Assembly (NCBI GenBank): GCA_947629865.1
Contig: CANRFJ010000002.1
Span: 149,071-213,070, forward strand
From: an uncultured Lachnospiraceae bacterium
Lineage (GTDB): Bacteria > Bacillota > Clostridia > Lachnospirales > Lachnospiraceae
Direction: 5' to 3'
DNA: 64,000 bases
Both the position numbers and the translations under genes were made by a program. Positions 26,383 to 35,201 of this stretch are shown piece after piece (the first letter of the stretch is position 1; each line of letters begins with the position of its first letter). The notes below the pieces were generated by a model, which was given only the letters and a program-made list of their open reading frames with translations, was not told the DNA's origin and made no database searches.

Positions 26383-27948
26383 CTACTTGGCGTAATCCAC
26401 TACTCTGGATTCGCGAATTACATTCACCTTGATCTGTCCCGGATACTGTAATTCTGCCTCGATTTGCTTAGACAAATCACGGGCCAGCAGTACCATCTCA
26501 TCATCATTGATCTGATCCGGTATTACCATCACTCGAACCTCTCTACCTGCCTGAATAGCAAAAGACTTATCAACACCCTTGAAGCTGTTAGAAATATCCT
26601 CTAATTGTTTTAACCTGTTCGTGTAAGTTTCCAGTGTCTCTCTGCGGGCGCCCGGACGCGCGGCAGAGATCGCATCGGCTGCCTGTACCAGACAGGCAAT
26701 CATGCTCTCGGCCTCTACGTCGCCGTGATGAGCCTCCACAGCATTGATAACCAGCGCGGATTCCTTGAACTTACGACACAATTCGGCGCCCAGCTGAATG
26801 TGGGAGCCCTCCATATCGTGGTCAACGGATTTGCCGATGTCATGTAACAGACCGGCCCGCTTGGCCATGCGCACGTCCACGCCAACTTCGCCGGCTAACA
26901 GGCCGGACAGATGGGCAACCTCAATGGAGTGCTTTAACGCATTTTGCCCATAACTGGTGCGGAACTTCATTTTACCCAAAAGGCGAACCAGCTCCGGATG
27001 GATACCGTGTACGCCGACCTCAAGGGTGGCGGCTTCGCCTTCTTCACGAATCATTGTCTCTACTTCTTTTTTGGCCTTATCAACCATTTCCTCGATTCTG
27101 GCCGGATGGATTCGGCCGTCCACGATGAGTTTTTCCAAAGCAATTCGGGCGATTTCCCTGCGAATCGGATCAAATCCGGATAAAATTACGGCCTCCGGCG
27201 TATCGTCGATAATCAGATCGATACCGGTTAAATTCTCAAGGGTGCGGATATTCCGCCCCTCCCGACCAATAATTCTTCCCTTCATCTCGTCGTTTGGCAG
27301 CGGTACAACAGAAATCGTTGTCTCGGACACGTGGTCGGCGGCACATTTCTGTATCGCAGTAACCACAAAATCCTTGGCTTTTTTATCCGCCTCGTCCTTA
27401 GCCTGACGCTCCAATTCTTTCACCAAAACTGCAGTTTCGTGTTTGACATCTTCTTCTACAGTCTTCAATAAGTATTCTTTTGCCTGTTCGGAGGTGAGAC
27501 CGGAAATTTTTTCAAGCTCGCGCATATGGCTCTGACGGAGTTCTTCCACCCGTTCCTTTTCCTTTTCAAAGCTCGCTTCACGCGCGTTCATCTTTGCTTC
27601 CCGTTTCTCGAGTGCGTCCAGTTTTTTGTCCAAAGTTTCTTCTTTACCTAATACACGCTTCTCATAGCGCTGAACTTCGGCCCTGCGTTCCTTGACCTCC
27701 TTGTCGAGGTCGTTTTTGGCTTTCAGGTTTTCTTCCTTGGCCTCCAGCAGAGCTTCCCGTTTCTTCGTCTCGGCCGTCTTTAAAGCGTCGTCAATGATCT
27801 CTCTTGCCTTTTCCTCTGCGCTTCCCACCTTGGCTTCTCCGACCTTGATGTGGTAGGAGATGGCGCTTTTCCAAGTCACCAAAGCAGTAATCGCCAGAAG
27901 GATGATTACGACTATGACAGCCACGATTGTAAACATCAACCCTGGCAC
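26383..27948 (-). CDS. rny: ribonuclease Y
   Basis: A 521-aa membrane-anchored endoribonuclease that starts mRNA decay. In order it has an N-terminal membrane helix ([19 protein letters not shown]), a long charged coiled coil (residues about 40-190), a KH RNA-binding domain with [15 protein letters not shown], and an HD domain with [12 protein letters not shown] carrying the metal-binding His-Asp, followed by EAHHGDVE. Length is typical. The start is most likely GTG at 27948, because AGGAGG lies 8 nt upstream; the track's first codon overlaps that site. A strong terminator follows the stop. Confidence 0.95.
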   Translation of the reverse strand: MPGLMFTIVAVIVVIILLAITALVTWKSAISYHIKVGEAKVGSAEEKAREIIDDALKTAETKKREALLEAKEENLKAKNDLDKEVKERRAEVQRYEKRVLGKEETLDKKLDALEKREAKMNAREASFEKEKERVEELRQSHMRELEKISGLTSEQAKEYLLKTVEEDVKHETAVLVKELERQAKDEADKKAKDFVVTAIQKCAADHVSETTISVVPLPNDEMKGRIIGREGRNIRTLENLTGIDLIIDDTPEAVILSGFDPIRREIARIALEKLIVDGRIHPARIEEMVDKAKKEVETMIREEGEAATLEVGVHGIHPELVRLLGKMKFRTSYGQNALKHSIEVAHLSGLLAGEVGVDVRMAKRAGLLHDIGKSVDHDMEGSHIQLGAELCRKFKESALVINAVEAHHGDVEAESMIACLVQAADAISAARPGARRETLETYTNRLKQLEDISNSFKGVDKSFAIQAGREVRVMVIPDQINDDEMVLLARDLSKQIEAELQYPGQIKVNVIRESRVVDYAK

Positions 27949-28060
27949 CAGGAGCACCTCCTTTATTTATTTGTTGCACGCAAATACAACAATACTATTC
28001 TACACTTTTTCCGCCTATCTGTCAAGTTGCAATGGAGCTCCGAAATCATTGCGGAAATCA

Positions 28061-28089
28061 TTGACAAAAGCCGTCACATGCCGTATTCT
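28061..28089 (+). promoter_or_regulatory. candidate promoter upstream of the agr-region XRE gene
   Basis: TTGACA and TATTCT with a 17-bp spacer. The next convincing start codon is 250 bp downstream (28339), leaving a long untranslated leader or an extra promoter. Within 28090-28338 I see only a possible 43-codon ORF (28124-28255) without a ribosome site, and a TATGCGCG/CGCATAA inverted repeat near 28258. Confidence 0.5.
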
Positions 28090-28338
28090 TAAATTAACTA
28101 CAGCAGTAGTGCGTGATGTGATAATGTCTGTGGAGGCGGGTGGCCCGGAGAGGGAATCGTCCTATAAATTTTTAAAAAATAAATTTCAGATTAAAATTGT
28201 ATTATATCAGGAAAAAGCAGGGCGCAGACGGCTGGAATTATCCAAAACCGCATAGATTATGCGCGTTCGCATAAAATATCCATACTAACAGCGAAAATTT
28301 GTTGCTATGATTAAGAAAACGGATAAGGAGCGACTGGT

Positions 28339-28698
28339 ATGGGTAGGACAAGCAATGATAAAAAGAATCCCATAAATGTATTTGTGGGCAGAAATCTCCG
28401 CTATTTTATGGATTCCAACGACATATCTGAGCAGGAACTTGCTGACGGCTTTGGTATAGAAAAAGAGTCGCTGCAACGTATTTTGAATGGAACGAATGGC
28501 ATATCCAGCGTGTATTGCAATATTTTAGCCATGCGTTACAACTGTGACATGAATCTGATTTTCCGCGGAATCACAGAGGACGATATGATCCGGCCCGATG
28601 AGTCGGAGACAGAGGATTATGATGCGAAACAGGCACTGAAGGAAAGTATGATCCGGCAATTGCACTATCTGGCAGACATTCTTGATATATTGCAGTAG
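28339..28698 (+). CDS. XRE-like helix-turn-helix regulator, paralogue of the 31738 gene
   Basis: A 119-aa protein with a Cro/CI-type DNA-binding domain at residues about 12-75 (ISEQELADGFGIEKESLQRILNG as the HTH) and a helical tail (MIRQLHYLADILDIL) that may mediate dimerisation. The segment YCNILAMRYNCDMNLIF is closely matched in the regulator downstream of the response regulator (YCYILANELNCDMNYLF), so the two are paralogues flanking the agr genes. AAGGAG precedes the ATG. It is followed 36 bp later by the sensor kinase gene and is probably cotranscribed with it. Confidence 0.75.
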   Translation: MGRTSNDKKNPINVFVGRNLRYFMDSNDISEQELADGFGIEKESLQRILNGTNGISSVYCNILAMRYNCDMNLIFRGITEDDMIRPDESETEDYDAKQALKESMIRQLHYLADILDILQ

Positions 28699-28734
28699 TC
28701 CACGGAGGTTAAGGGAAAGGGATGGACGGATATT

Positions 28735-29997
28735 ATGTTGCTGCACGCGGTTGAATTGCTGGAAGTTCTTGGAATATTGTTATGCGTGAATTATCTGTAT
28801 GGAAAGAAATATCGGTTTCGGTTTCATGATGTCATTTTTGTGCTGTCTGGCGTAATGATTCTCACAATAGTCAATGCCGGTAAAGAGAGCGGGGAGTTGG
28901 CGTTTCTTTACTATATTGTCATGTTTATTTATATGCTGCTCAAATTTGAGGGACATATAAAAACGGCTTTTATCAACGAAATTTTGTGCATTATTCTGAT
29001 GTCCCTGTTTCAGCTTATCGGCGCCCTTCCTGTCTTTGCCCCTGATTTGCCCGTTTCCGCAGACGTAAAGGCGGGAATGGTCAATCTGCTGGTGCTGGGA
29101 TTTGTCCTGCTCCCTGGAAAGGCGGGGTATCTGCACCGGCTGTCTCTCTTTGCGAGGAGGAGCAGCTGGCTTTTTCGCGGGATTCTCATCTGCTGCTGCG
29201 CCGGAATGATATACCTGGTGGTGATGTACCGGCTGACGCATTATCTGCGGGCGACAGACTATCTGATCTTTGGGCTGTGGACGCTGCTAATCTGTGTGCT
29301 GGCGATAAAATGGCAGAAGGCGAAAAGCGAGAACATCATGAGCAGACATGAGATGGAGATGCGCAGAACCTATGACAAAGTCTACGGTGAACTGCTGGAA
29401 TCCATTCGCAGAAAACAGCATGATTTCAACAATCACATCAATGCCATATACAGCCAGCATCTGGTGGCGCAGGATATGGAAGACCTTGTGAGGCGGCAGC
29501 GGGAGTATTGCCAGCTTGTGGTAAAGGACAGCCAGTACAGCAGACTGCTTGTGAAGGGCGCTCCCTTTGTTGTCGGGTTTCTCTATTTCAAATTTACCAC
29601 AGCGGAGCAGAGGGGCTGCGAGATTACATATCGGGTTGAAAATTCAGAACTGAAATGCCGGATTCCGGCTTACAAGGTAGTGGAGATGCTTGGCATATTA
29701 CTGGATAACGCCGTGGAGGCGGTACAGAATATGGAGAAAAAGGAAATTGAATTTGAAATGCTGGAAAATGAAAAGCAGATACATATTCTGGTCAGTAACA
29801 TTTCCGTCCACATACCGCAGTCACAGATTTACCGGCTCACGGAGGCCGGATACAGCACAAAGGGCGAGGGGCGCGGCATCGGGCTGGCCAACCTGATTGA
29901 TACGCTGCGCTCATACGACTGTGATCTACTGGTGTTTAACCGTCAGACAAAAAGCGGAAATCATCTGGCCTTTGAGATGAATATTCCCAAGACATAA
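28735..29997 (+). CDS. agrC: AgrC-type sensor histidine kinase (GHKL)
   Basis: A 420-aa quorum-sensing kinase. The N-terminal 200 residues form about six membrane helices that would bind the peptide signal. A coiled linker leads to the phospho-acceptor segment RRKQHDFNNHINAI (the His of the HPK10 class), and then a GHKL ATPase with the N-box LGILLDNAVEA and the G-box GEGRGIGLANL. AgrB, AgrD and a LytTR response regulator lie just downstream, which supports the AgrC role. No strong ribosome site precedes the ATG, only purine-rich GGATGGACGG. It ends 55 bp from the convergent agrD. Confidence 0.88.
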   Translation: MLLHAVELLEVLGILLCVNYLYGKKYRFRFHDVIFVLSGVMILTIVNAGKESGELAFLYYIVMFIYMLLKFEGHIKTAFINEILCIILMSLFQLIGALPVFAPDLPVSADVKAGMVNLLVLGFVLLPGKAGYLHRLSLFARRSSWLFRGILICCCAGMIYLVVMYRLTHYLRATDYLIFGLWTLLICVLAIKWQKAKSENIMSRHEMEMRRTYDKVYGELLESIRRKQHDFNNHINAIYSQHLVAQDMEDLVRRQREYCQLVVKDSQYSRLLVKGAPFVVGFLYFKFTTAEQRGCEITYRVENSELKCRIPAYKVVEMLGILLDNAVEAVQNMEKKEIEFEMLENEKQIHILVSNISVHIPQSQIYRLTEAGYSTKGEGRGIGLANLIDTLRSYDCDLLVFNRQTKSGNHLAFEMNIPKT

Positions 29998-30031
29998 CGG
30001 GCCGCAATACCATGCGGGTATGCGGCCGCGG

Positions 30032-30057
30032 AAAAATAAGCGGTGCAGCCGCTTATT
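30032..30057 (-). terminator. terminator of agrBD
   Basis: On the minus strand AATAAGCGG, a 5-nt loop and CCGCTTATT are followed by T residues. The stem begins inside the agrD stop codon, so transcription ends right after the peptide gene. A second hairpin (GGCCGCA with TGCGGCC, 30000-30028) lies between it and the agrC stop. Confidence 0.75.
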
Positions 30058-30178
30058 CGGTCGGATATTTCTGCTCGCCGAACAGGAAGAAACTGACCTT
30101 ATCCCAAAAAGCAAATCCGGCAAATGCGATGCAGAGATTGCAGGCTTTGAATATCCAGGATTTAGTAAAGCGTTTCAT
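30053..30178 (-). CDS. agrD: AgrD autoinducer prepeptide with predicted serine-lactone core
   Basis: A 41-aa ORF too short for the ORF track. Its ATG overlaps the agrB stop (ATGA). An amphipathic, basic leader (MKRFTKSWIFKA) is followed by a hydrophobic stretch and the segment KVSFFLFGEQKYPTE. Aligned with S. aureus AgrD (CDFIM ring, then an acidic tail with the conserved V-P-K-E), the ring would be SFFLF and the tail GEQKYPTE. This places Ser where Cys normally forms a thiolactone, as known for the S. intermedius peptide. The two Cys (positions 13 and 16) lie too far upstream to be the ring residue. Gene identity is strong from context; the exact mature peptide is inferred. Confidence 0.82.
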   Translation of the reverse strand: MKRFTKSWIFKACNLCIAFAGFAFWDKVSFFLFGEQKYPTE

Positions 30179-30741
30179 TTATTTCCCCTCCTTTTCCATA
30201 TTTTTGCTGCCGCCAGTTGGGCGGTGTGCAGCAGAATAGTCCAAAAACCAGTGGCTGTGTACTGGCTGAATGGCAGAATTAACAACAGGATTGCACAGAA
30301 AATGATGATTCCGGCAGACTGCCGACGGGATCTGCGCACCAGAGCTTCATCGGGCTCAGGCCGGTAGGAGGAAACCACGGGCGCGAGACGGTAATTGCAC
30401 ACGGCGCAGGCGACGGATAGCAGCGCCATCAGGTGCCGGCTCGGATACAGGCCGTATGGTATCCAGACGGGGATGAATACACAGGCGGACAAGATGAAAA
30501 AGGAGACAAGGAAACAAGAGATGTAGCGCTTAAAATGCAAACCACCGGTGCAGGTTCGCAGCAGGCACATGAGAAGGGCCGCTGCCAAAAAGAAGCGGAA
30601 CCTGCCTGTCACAAGGAAAAAAATTCCCATCAGAATCAGTTTGCTGGTCTCAGAGAGGACGCTCATAACCGTATAGCGAATTTGCCCAATCTGAAAATCA
30701 GTGTACCCGAAGGTGGTTTTCAGATAACCAGATACATTCAT
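30175..30741 (-). CDS. agrB: AgrB peptide-processing membrane protease
   Basis: A 188-aa integral membrane cysteine endopeptidase that cuts the AgrD C-terminal tail and closes the ring. The catalytic pair is visible as His69 and Cys76 in TGGLHFKRYISC, seven residues apart as in S. aureus His77/Cys84. Several hydrophobic helices follow. Length is typical (185-200 aa). The stop overlaps the agrD start, giving translational coupling. GGAGG precedes the ATG on the minus strand. It is transcribed divergently from the LytTR regulator; the 117-bp gap between them should hold both promoters and any AgrA-type binding site, but I see only imperfect GTT-containing repeats there. Confidence 0.93.
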   Translation of the reverse strand: MNVSGYLKTTFGYTDFQIGQIRYTVMSVLSETSKLILMGIFFLVTGRFRFFLAAALLMCLLRTCTGGLHFKRYISCFLVSFFILSACVFIPVWIPYGLYPSRHLMALLSVACAVCNYRLAPVVSSYRPEPDEALVRRSRRQSAGIIIFCAILLLILPFSQYTATGFWTILLHTAQLAAAKIWKRRGNK

Positions 30742-30858
30742 AACCGTGCCTCCTCAATACAAAAATTGTAACAGGCGGCGCGCGCAGAACCCTATATTTT
30801 TACTGAACAGTGCAAAAATGAAACGGAATGAAATAACTGTTTCAGAATGGAGGAAAAG

Positions 30859-31587
30859 ATGAAAAAGGTAATGATTCTGGAAGACCAGAGGGATTCCAGG
30901 GACGCGCTGGCGCAGATTGTAAAGAGCGTGGACGCAAATGCCAGAATCTATGCTGTGGGGCGGGCGAGCAACGCCTACGCCATCGCCATGGAACACTCGA
31001 TTGATTTGTTCCTGATTGATATTATCCTGCGCCCCGACAAGCGGGGCGGCGACCAGTCCGGAGCCGAGTTTGCCCAGAATATCCGCATGGTGGAGCGGTA
31101 CAAATTCACGCCCCTCATTTTTGTGACGTCCCTGTACGACACGAAAATGCACATGTACTCCTCCGTGCACTGTTACAAATTTATCGAAAAGCCCTTTGAC
31201 TGGGACGCTGTGCGGGAGGTGATTCGGGAGGCGATGTCCTATCAGACGAGAAATCCGGAGGGGCGGGTTGTGTTTTATCGAACCGGAGGACTGTTGGAGG
31301 CCATTACAATTACCGATATTATTTATGCGGAGAATCGTCAGCACCGGCTGAAGGTGGTGACGGAGAATGGGGAAGTTCGGATTCCCTACCGGCCGTGCAA
31401 GGAGTTTCTCAGGGAACTGGATTCAGAGGACTTTTTGCAGTGTAACCGGAGCACTATCGTAAATCGCAACTTTATAGAGAGGATCGATCCGGCAAACCGG
31501 TATGTATATGTGAAGGGGAGAGCGGAGGCGCTGGAGATCGGCTCCGTCATGAAGCGTGAATTTCTCAGAAATATCCGCACAATATAA
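30859..31587 (+). CDS. agrA: AgrA-type response regulator (LytTR)
   Basis: A 242-aa regulator. The receiver domain has an acidic pocket (MILEDQRD), the phospho-acceptor in LFLIDIIL, a VTSLYDTKMHM segment and a conserved EKPFDWD lysine. The C-terminal LytTR domain (about residues 140-242) has ITITDIIYAENRQHRLKVVT, SEDFLQCNRSTIVNRNFI and a basic end. LytTR regulators bind paired direct repeats and commonly pair with AgrC-type kinases, as here. GGAGG lies 6 nt before the ATG at 30859; the track's earlier ATG overlaps it. It is divergent from agrB, so it may control agrBD. Confidence 0.9.
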   Translation: MKKVMILEDQRDSRDALAQIVKSVDANARIYAVGRASNAYAIAMEHSIDLFLIDIILRPDKRGGDQSGAEFAQNIRMVERYKFTPLIFVTSLYDTKMHMYSSVHCYKFIEKPFDWDAVREVIREAMSYQTRNPEGRVVFYRTGGLLEAITITDIIYAENRQHRLKVVTENGEVRIPYRPCKEFLRELDSEDFLQCNRSTIVNRNFIERIDPANRYVYVKGRAEALEIGSVMKREFLRNIRTI

Positions 31588-31737
31588 AAGGACACAGGTT
31601 ATGGTTCCGTACATTTTTTGCAGCGTCTGGTGAAAAAATAGCCGTCAGGAGTTATCAGGCTGTATTCTTCATTATTAAATAAGAGTATTGAGTTTATTAC
31701 AGAAAATAATGAAGAAGTACAGGAGAAAGTGACGAAG

Positions 31738-32088
31738 ATGAAAACTGGCTATGAATTTACGGTGGAAAATGCAGGAAAGGAAAGCGTAGACGAACTGGTA
31801 GGACAGAAGCTGAAAAGATTTCGTGAAATATACAGCATAGGACGGAAGGAAATGGCAGACCGGTTCCACATCACGGAGGATGCCCTGTACCGGATTGAAA
31901 AGGGAAAGGTAGGGCTTTCCAGTGAATATTGCTACATACTTGCCAATGAGTTAAATTGCGATATGAATTACCTGTTTGGCAACAGTCCGGTTCCGCAGCG
32001 AATGGAGTCCTTTCGGAAAAAAGATATAACGGGGAGAGAGATAGGGCGGATTCTGCGGTATTTCGCACACATTCTGGAGACGGAATAG
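31738..32088 (+). CDS. XRE-family regulator
   Basis: A 116-aa DNA-binding protein with a clear Cro/CI HTH at residues about 22-80 (LKRFREIYSIGRKEMADRFHITEDALYRIEKGKVGLSS). A short helical tail (GREIGRILRYFAHILE) resembles the tail of the 28339 protein. I chose ATG at 31738; a GTG three codons earlier sits only 3 nt after AGGAG and is the alternative. It lies 150 bp after the LytTR gene and 34 bp before a sigma factor gene, suggesting that it regulates, or is cotranscribed with, the sigma factor. Confidence 0.75.
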   Translation: MKTGYEFTVENAGKESVDELVGQKLKRFREIYSIGRKEMADRFHITEDALYRIEKGKVGLSSEYCYILANELNCDMNYLFGNSPVPQRMESFRKKDITGREIGRILRYFAHILETE

Positions 32089-32122
32089 ACGGGGAACCGA
32101 CGTATTGTTTGGAGGGGCGGCC

Positions 32123-32689
32123 ATGTTAATTTTCCTGGCAATGCTGGATGATCCAGATGATAAAGATAGATTTGCCAGATTGTATAACGAATATAAGGGA
32201 CTTGCTTTCTGGATAGCGAATCAGATATTGAAGGACGAATATCTGGCGGAGGACGCTGTGCAGGAGGCGTTTGTTCGTATTGCGAAAAATTTTTCAAACA
32301 TATCGCTAGACGAAGCGGCTGCGCCCCGGCAGACAAAAAGCTTTGTGACCGTCGTGGTAGAGCGGGCGGCCATTGATATCTACCGGGCGAGAAAGAAGCA
32401 GATGAACTGCGAAGTCCTCAGCGAGAAAATAGACGATACCATGTTTGCCCTGGACGAGTACGGGGAAGAATCCCTGCTCGGCGAGAGCGTTCTCTTTCAG
32501 GCCGTGCGCCAGCTGCCAAAACAGTACGGGGAGATTATGCTGCTGCACTACGTCCATGATCTGAGCAATCAGGAGATTGCCCGACTGTTGGATATGAAAG
32601 AGGCCACGGTTCGGAGCAATCTGAGCCGCGGAGTATCAAAACTTCGGGCGCTGCTCTTGGAGGACGAGAGCGGGCAGTGGCAGTTCTAA
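32123..32689 (+). CDS. RNA polymerase sigma-70-family (ECF-like) factor
   Basis: A 188-aa protein with sigma region 2 (FARLYNEYKGLAFWIANQILKDEYLAEDAVQEAFVRI) and region 4 (LPKQYGEIMLLHYVHDLSNQEIARLLDMKEATVRSNLSRGVSKLR) and no region 3, the ECF layout. GGAGGGG lies 5 nt before the ATG at 32123; the track start is 6 codons too early. No anti-sigma gene follows. The XRE gene upstream may be its regulator. Its targets are unknown. Confidence 0.87.
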   Translation: MLIFLAMLDDPDDKDRFARLYNEYKGLAFWIANQILKDEYLAEDAVQEAFVRIAKNFSNISLDEAAAPRQTKSFVTVVVERAAIDIYRARKKQMNCEVLSEKIDDTMFALDEYGEESLLGESVLFQAVRQLPKQYGEIMLLHYVHDLSNQEIARLLDMKEATVRSNLSRGVSKLRALLLEDESGQWQF

Positions 32690-32778
32690 AAGACATATCT
32701 ATAGGATTCCAAGTGAAATTCAGGGTTTCCAAAGCCATCGAAAATATGCTATAATACAGCAGGGAGGCGGAGGAAATC

Positions 32779-33447
32779 ATGACGAAAATATTTCTGGTAG
32801 AAGATGATAAAAGTATTGTGGAGAACCTGACGGAATTTCTCCGCACGGAAAACTTTTCTGTAGAGACTGTTTCCGGACAGACGGAGGCGCTCAGGCGTCT
32901 GGAGACAGAGCGGTACGATCTGATACTTCTGGACATTTCCCTGAAGGAGGGAAACGGTTTTGCCGTGTGCTCCTATGTAAAGCAAAATACGGATATGCCG
33001 GTTATCTTTCTCACGGCTTCCGGCGATGAGTACAGCGTGGTCTCAGGGCTGGATATGGGGGCGGACGATTACATCAGCAAGCCATTCCGTCCAAGGGAAC
33101 TGGTATCGAGAATCCACAGCGTCCTGCGCCGCTGCGGTAAGGTGCAGTCCATGTATGAATCGGGGGGCGTCTCCATTGACACGACAAAGGCGTCTGTCAA
33201 AAAGAACGGGGAGGAGATTTACCTGTCGGCGCTGGAATACCGGATCTTACTGACGCTTTTCCACAACAAGGGGACTCTGCTGACGCGGGAGATGCTCCTG
33301 AACGAGATCTGGGACGTGGCGGGCGAATTTGTCAATGACAACACGCTCACGGTATACATCCGCAGAATCCGCAGCAAGATTGAGGATGATCCGGCAAAGC
33401 CGCGGATTATCCAGACTGTTCGGGGAATGGGATATAAGGTGGAATAA
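32779..33447 (+). CDS. OmpR-family response regulator
   Basis: A 222-aa regulator with a receiver domain (FLVEDDKSI acidic pocket, phospho-acceptor in LILLDISL, conserved Lys in ISKPFRPRE) and a winged-helix DNA-binding domain (YRILLTLFHNKGTLLTREMLLNEIW, VNDNTLTVYIRRIRSKI). GGAGG precedes the ATG, and TATAAT lies 30 bp upstream with a weak -35. The cognate kinase gene follows after 32 bp. The pair resembles cell-envelope or antibiotic sensors, but no transporter gene is adjacent to identify the signal. Confidence 0.9.
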   Translation: MTKIFLVEDDKSIVENLTEFLRTENFSVETVSGQTEALRRLETERYDLILLDISLKEGNGFAVCSYVKQNTDMPVIFLTASGDEYSVVSGLDMGADDYISKPFRPRELVSRIHSVLRRCGKVQSMYESGGVSIDTTKASVKKNGEEIYLSALEYRILLTLFHNKGTLLTREMLLNEIWDVAGEFVNDNTLTVYIRRIRSKIEDDPAKPRIIQTVRGMGYKVE

Positions 33448-33479
33448 AAATAAGCGCCGGAATATGGAGGGAGGCAGAG

Positions 33480-34490
33480 ATGGCCTATCTGCGGAACAGG
33501 GAGATAAAATGGGAAATTCTTATATTTGCCGCGCTCTGGTGCGGAGGCTGCGTCCTGGGAGCAGTGACGGCAGGGCTCTTGGGGGCGGCGTCGGCGGCTC
33601 TCACAGGATTTCTTTTTTTGTTCTGCCATTTTTTCCTCTCTTACCGCCGTTACCGCAGGATTGCGGAGCTCTCGGAGCGGATCAGCCGGTGTATGCGCGG
33701 GCAGGAGGAACTTTTTATAGCGGAGCAGAGGGAGGGCGAACTCTCGGTGCTGGAGACAGAGGTGCAGAAGATGGTTCTCCGGCTGAAAAATCAGGCTGAC
33801 CTGTTGAAAAATGACAAGATCTATCTCTCCGATTCCATCGCCGATATATCCCACCAGATACGGACTCCGCTGACTACGGTAAACCTCATTGTGTCCCGCC
33901 TGTCCGTGCCGGAGCTGTCTGCCGGTAAGCGCAGGGAGCTGCTGAAGGAACTGGAGGAGATGCTGATACACATCGACTGGCTGATCCAGTCCCTTTTGAA
34001 AATTTCCAGGCTGGACGCAGGAACCATTGTCATGCAGCGGGAGAAGGTGTCTGTGCGTGAACTGATCCGCCTTTCCACAGAGGCGTTGGAAATTCCCATG
34101 GAATTAAAGGGGCAGACGCTGAGGATATCCTGCGGGAGTGACGTGTGCTTTGACGGCGATATAAAATGGGCGAAGGAGGCTCTCCTGAATATTGTCAAGA
34201 ACTGTATGGAACACACGCCGGAGGGAGGCTTTATAAAAATCGAGGCGGAAGAAAATCCCATATATACGGAAATCGTTGTACAGGATAACGGGCCGGGAAT
34301 CTCTCCGGAAGAACTCCCCAGTCTTTTTGAGCGCTTCTTTAAGGGCCGGAATTCAGCGGAGAAAAGCGTGGGCATAGGGCTGGCGCTGGCCAAAATGATT
34401 ATCGAGGAGCAAAAGGGGAGAGTGTCGGTGGAAAATGTACCGGAGGGTGGGGCGAAATTTGTAATTCGTTTTTATAAGGCGGTGGTGTAG
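33480..34490 (+). CDS. sensor histidine kinase, partner of the 32779 regulator
   Basis: A 336-aa kinase with two N-terminal membrane helices and almost no extracytoplasmic loop (residues about 12-57), a coiled linker, the dimerisation/His segment ADISHQIRTPLT, and a HATPase domain with N-box LLNIVKNCMEH, DNGPGIS and GIGLALAK. The short-loop layout is that of intramembrane-sensing kinases such as BceS, which often sense through a partner transporter; none is present here. GGAGG precedes the ATG. It is convergent with mntP. Confidence 0.9.
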   Translation: MAYLRNREIKWEILIFAALWCGGCVLGAVTAGLLGAASAALTGFLFLFCHFFLSYRRYRRIAELSERISRCMRGQEELFIAEQREGELSVLETEVQKMVLRLKNQADLLKNDKIYLSDSIADISHQIRTPLTTVNLIVSRLSVPELSAGKRRELLKELEEMLIHIDWLIQSLLKISRLDAGTIVMQREKVSVRELIRLSTEALEIPMELKGQTLRISCGSDVCFDGDIKWAKEALLNIVKNCMEHTPEGGFIKIEAEENPIYTEIVVQDNGPGISPEELPSLFERFFKGRNSAEKSVGIGLALAKMIIEEQKGRVSVENVPEGGAKFVIRFYKAVV

Positions 34491-34515
34491 GGGCGGACTA
34501 TAGGACGCCCCGCAA

Positions 34516-34579
34516 GATACGAACCCCATCAGATACGAACCCCATCAGATACGAACCCCATCAGATACGGAACCCGTCA
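34516..34579. repeat. four tandem 16-bp repeats ending in the mntP stop codon
   Basis: Three identical 16-bp units (GATACGAACCCCATCA) are followed by a fourth with two changes. The last three bases are the mntP stop codon on the minus strand. The array fills the short convergent gap between the kinase and mntP and may vary in copy number between strains. Confidence 0.85.
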
Positions 34580-35161
34580 GAATATGCCCCCGATAAATAT
34601 TTCGATTCCAATTGCAATCAGGATAATGCCGCCGATGATCTGCGCGCTGTTGGACAGCCTCGTGCCAAATCTCTTGCCGATGGCAAGCCCTGCCATACAG
34701 AGGGCGAAGGTGACGGCTGCGATGATGGCACAGGCTGCCAGCGCCATGCCCCATCCGTATCCGGCGATGGTAAAACCGACGGACAATGCGTCGATCGAAG
34801 TTGCGATACCCTGGATGAGCAGAGCTCCGGCGCCAAGGCTCGTTTCTTTCTCCTCTGCGGGCGCGGTGCGGCTGCCCTCGCTCAGCATTTTCCCGCCGAT
34901 AAGGGCGAGAAGGAGAAGGGCGATCCATGGGACGGCTCTCTCAAACGCCTTGAAGTACCGGCTGATTGTGTGGACGCAGATCCAGCCAATCAGCGGCATG
35001 GCAAACTGAAATCCGGCGAACACACCGGCAATTTCGCTCATTCGGTTTTTTTTCATCTTCGTGTCATTCAGGCCGTTTGCCAGGGATACGGAAAAGGCGT
35101 CCATGGCAAGTCCCACGCCGAGCAGAACGCTGTTAATGACAAATGCAAAATCTAATTTCAT
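34577..35161 (-). CDS. mntP: manganese efflux pump MntP
   Basis: A 194-aa membrane protein with six helices that exports Mn2+. The two family motifs are present: GLAMDAFSVSLANG in helix 1-2 and QGIATSIDALSVGFTIAG in the second half, each with the conserved Asp. Length is normal (185-195 aa), so the 317-aa track ORF is an over-extension and the start is ATG at 35161. The ribosome site is weak. Its promoter region carries an inverted repeat rather than a recognisable yybP-ykoY riboswitch. Confidence 0.92.
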   Translation of the reverse strand: MKLDFAFVINSVLLGVGLAMDAFSVSLANGLNDTKMKKNRMSEIAGVFAGFQFAMPLIGWICVHTISRYFKAFERAVPWIALLLLALIGGKMLSEGSRTAPAEEKETSLGAGALLIQGIATSIDALSVGFTIAGYGWGMALAACAIIAAVTFALCMAGLAIGKRFGTRLSNSAQIIGGIILIAIGIEIFIGGIF

Positions 35162-35201
35162 CTTTTGACTCGCTTTTATTATAGATATATGCTTGTTGCT
35201 T

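Noticed and set aside
27860-28255. 131-aa plus ORF between rny and the XRE gene
   Set aside because: Its first half is antisense to rny and it has no ribosome site; only a weak 43-codon tail remains, so it is not annotated.
30742-30858. AgrA/LytTR direct-repeat binding sites between agrB and agrA
   Set aside because: Three GTT-containing near-matches exist, but their spacing (13 and 16 bp) does not match the usual pair spacing, so no site is called.
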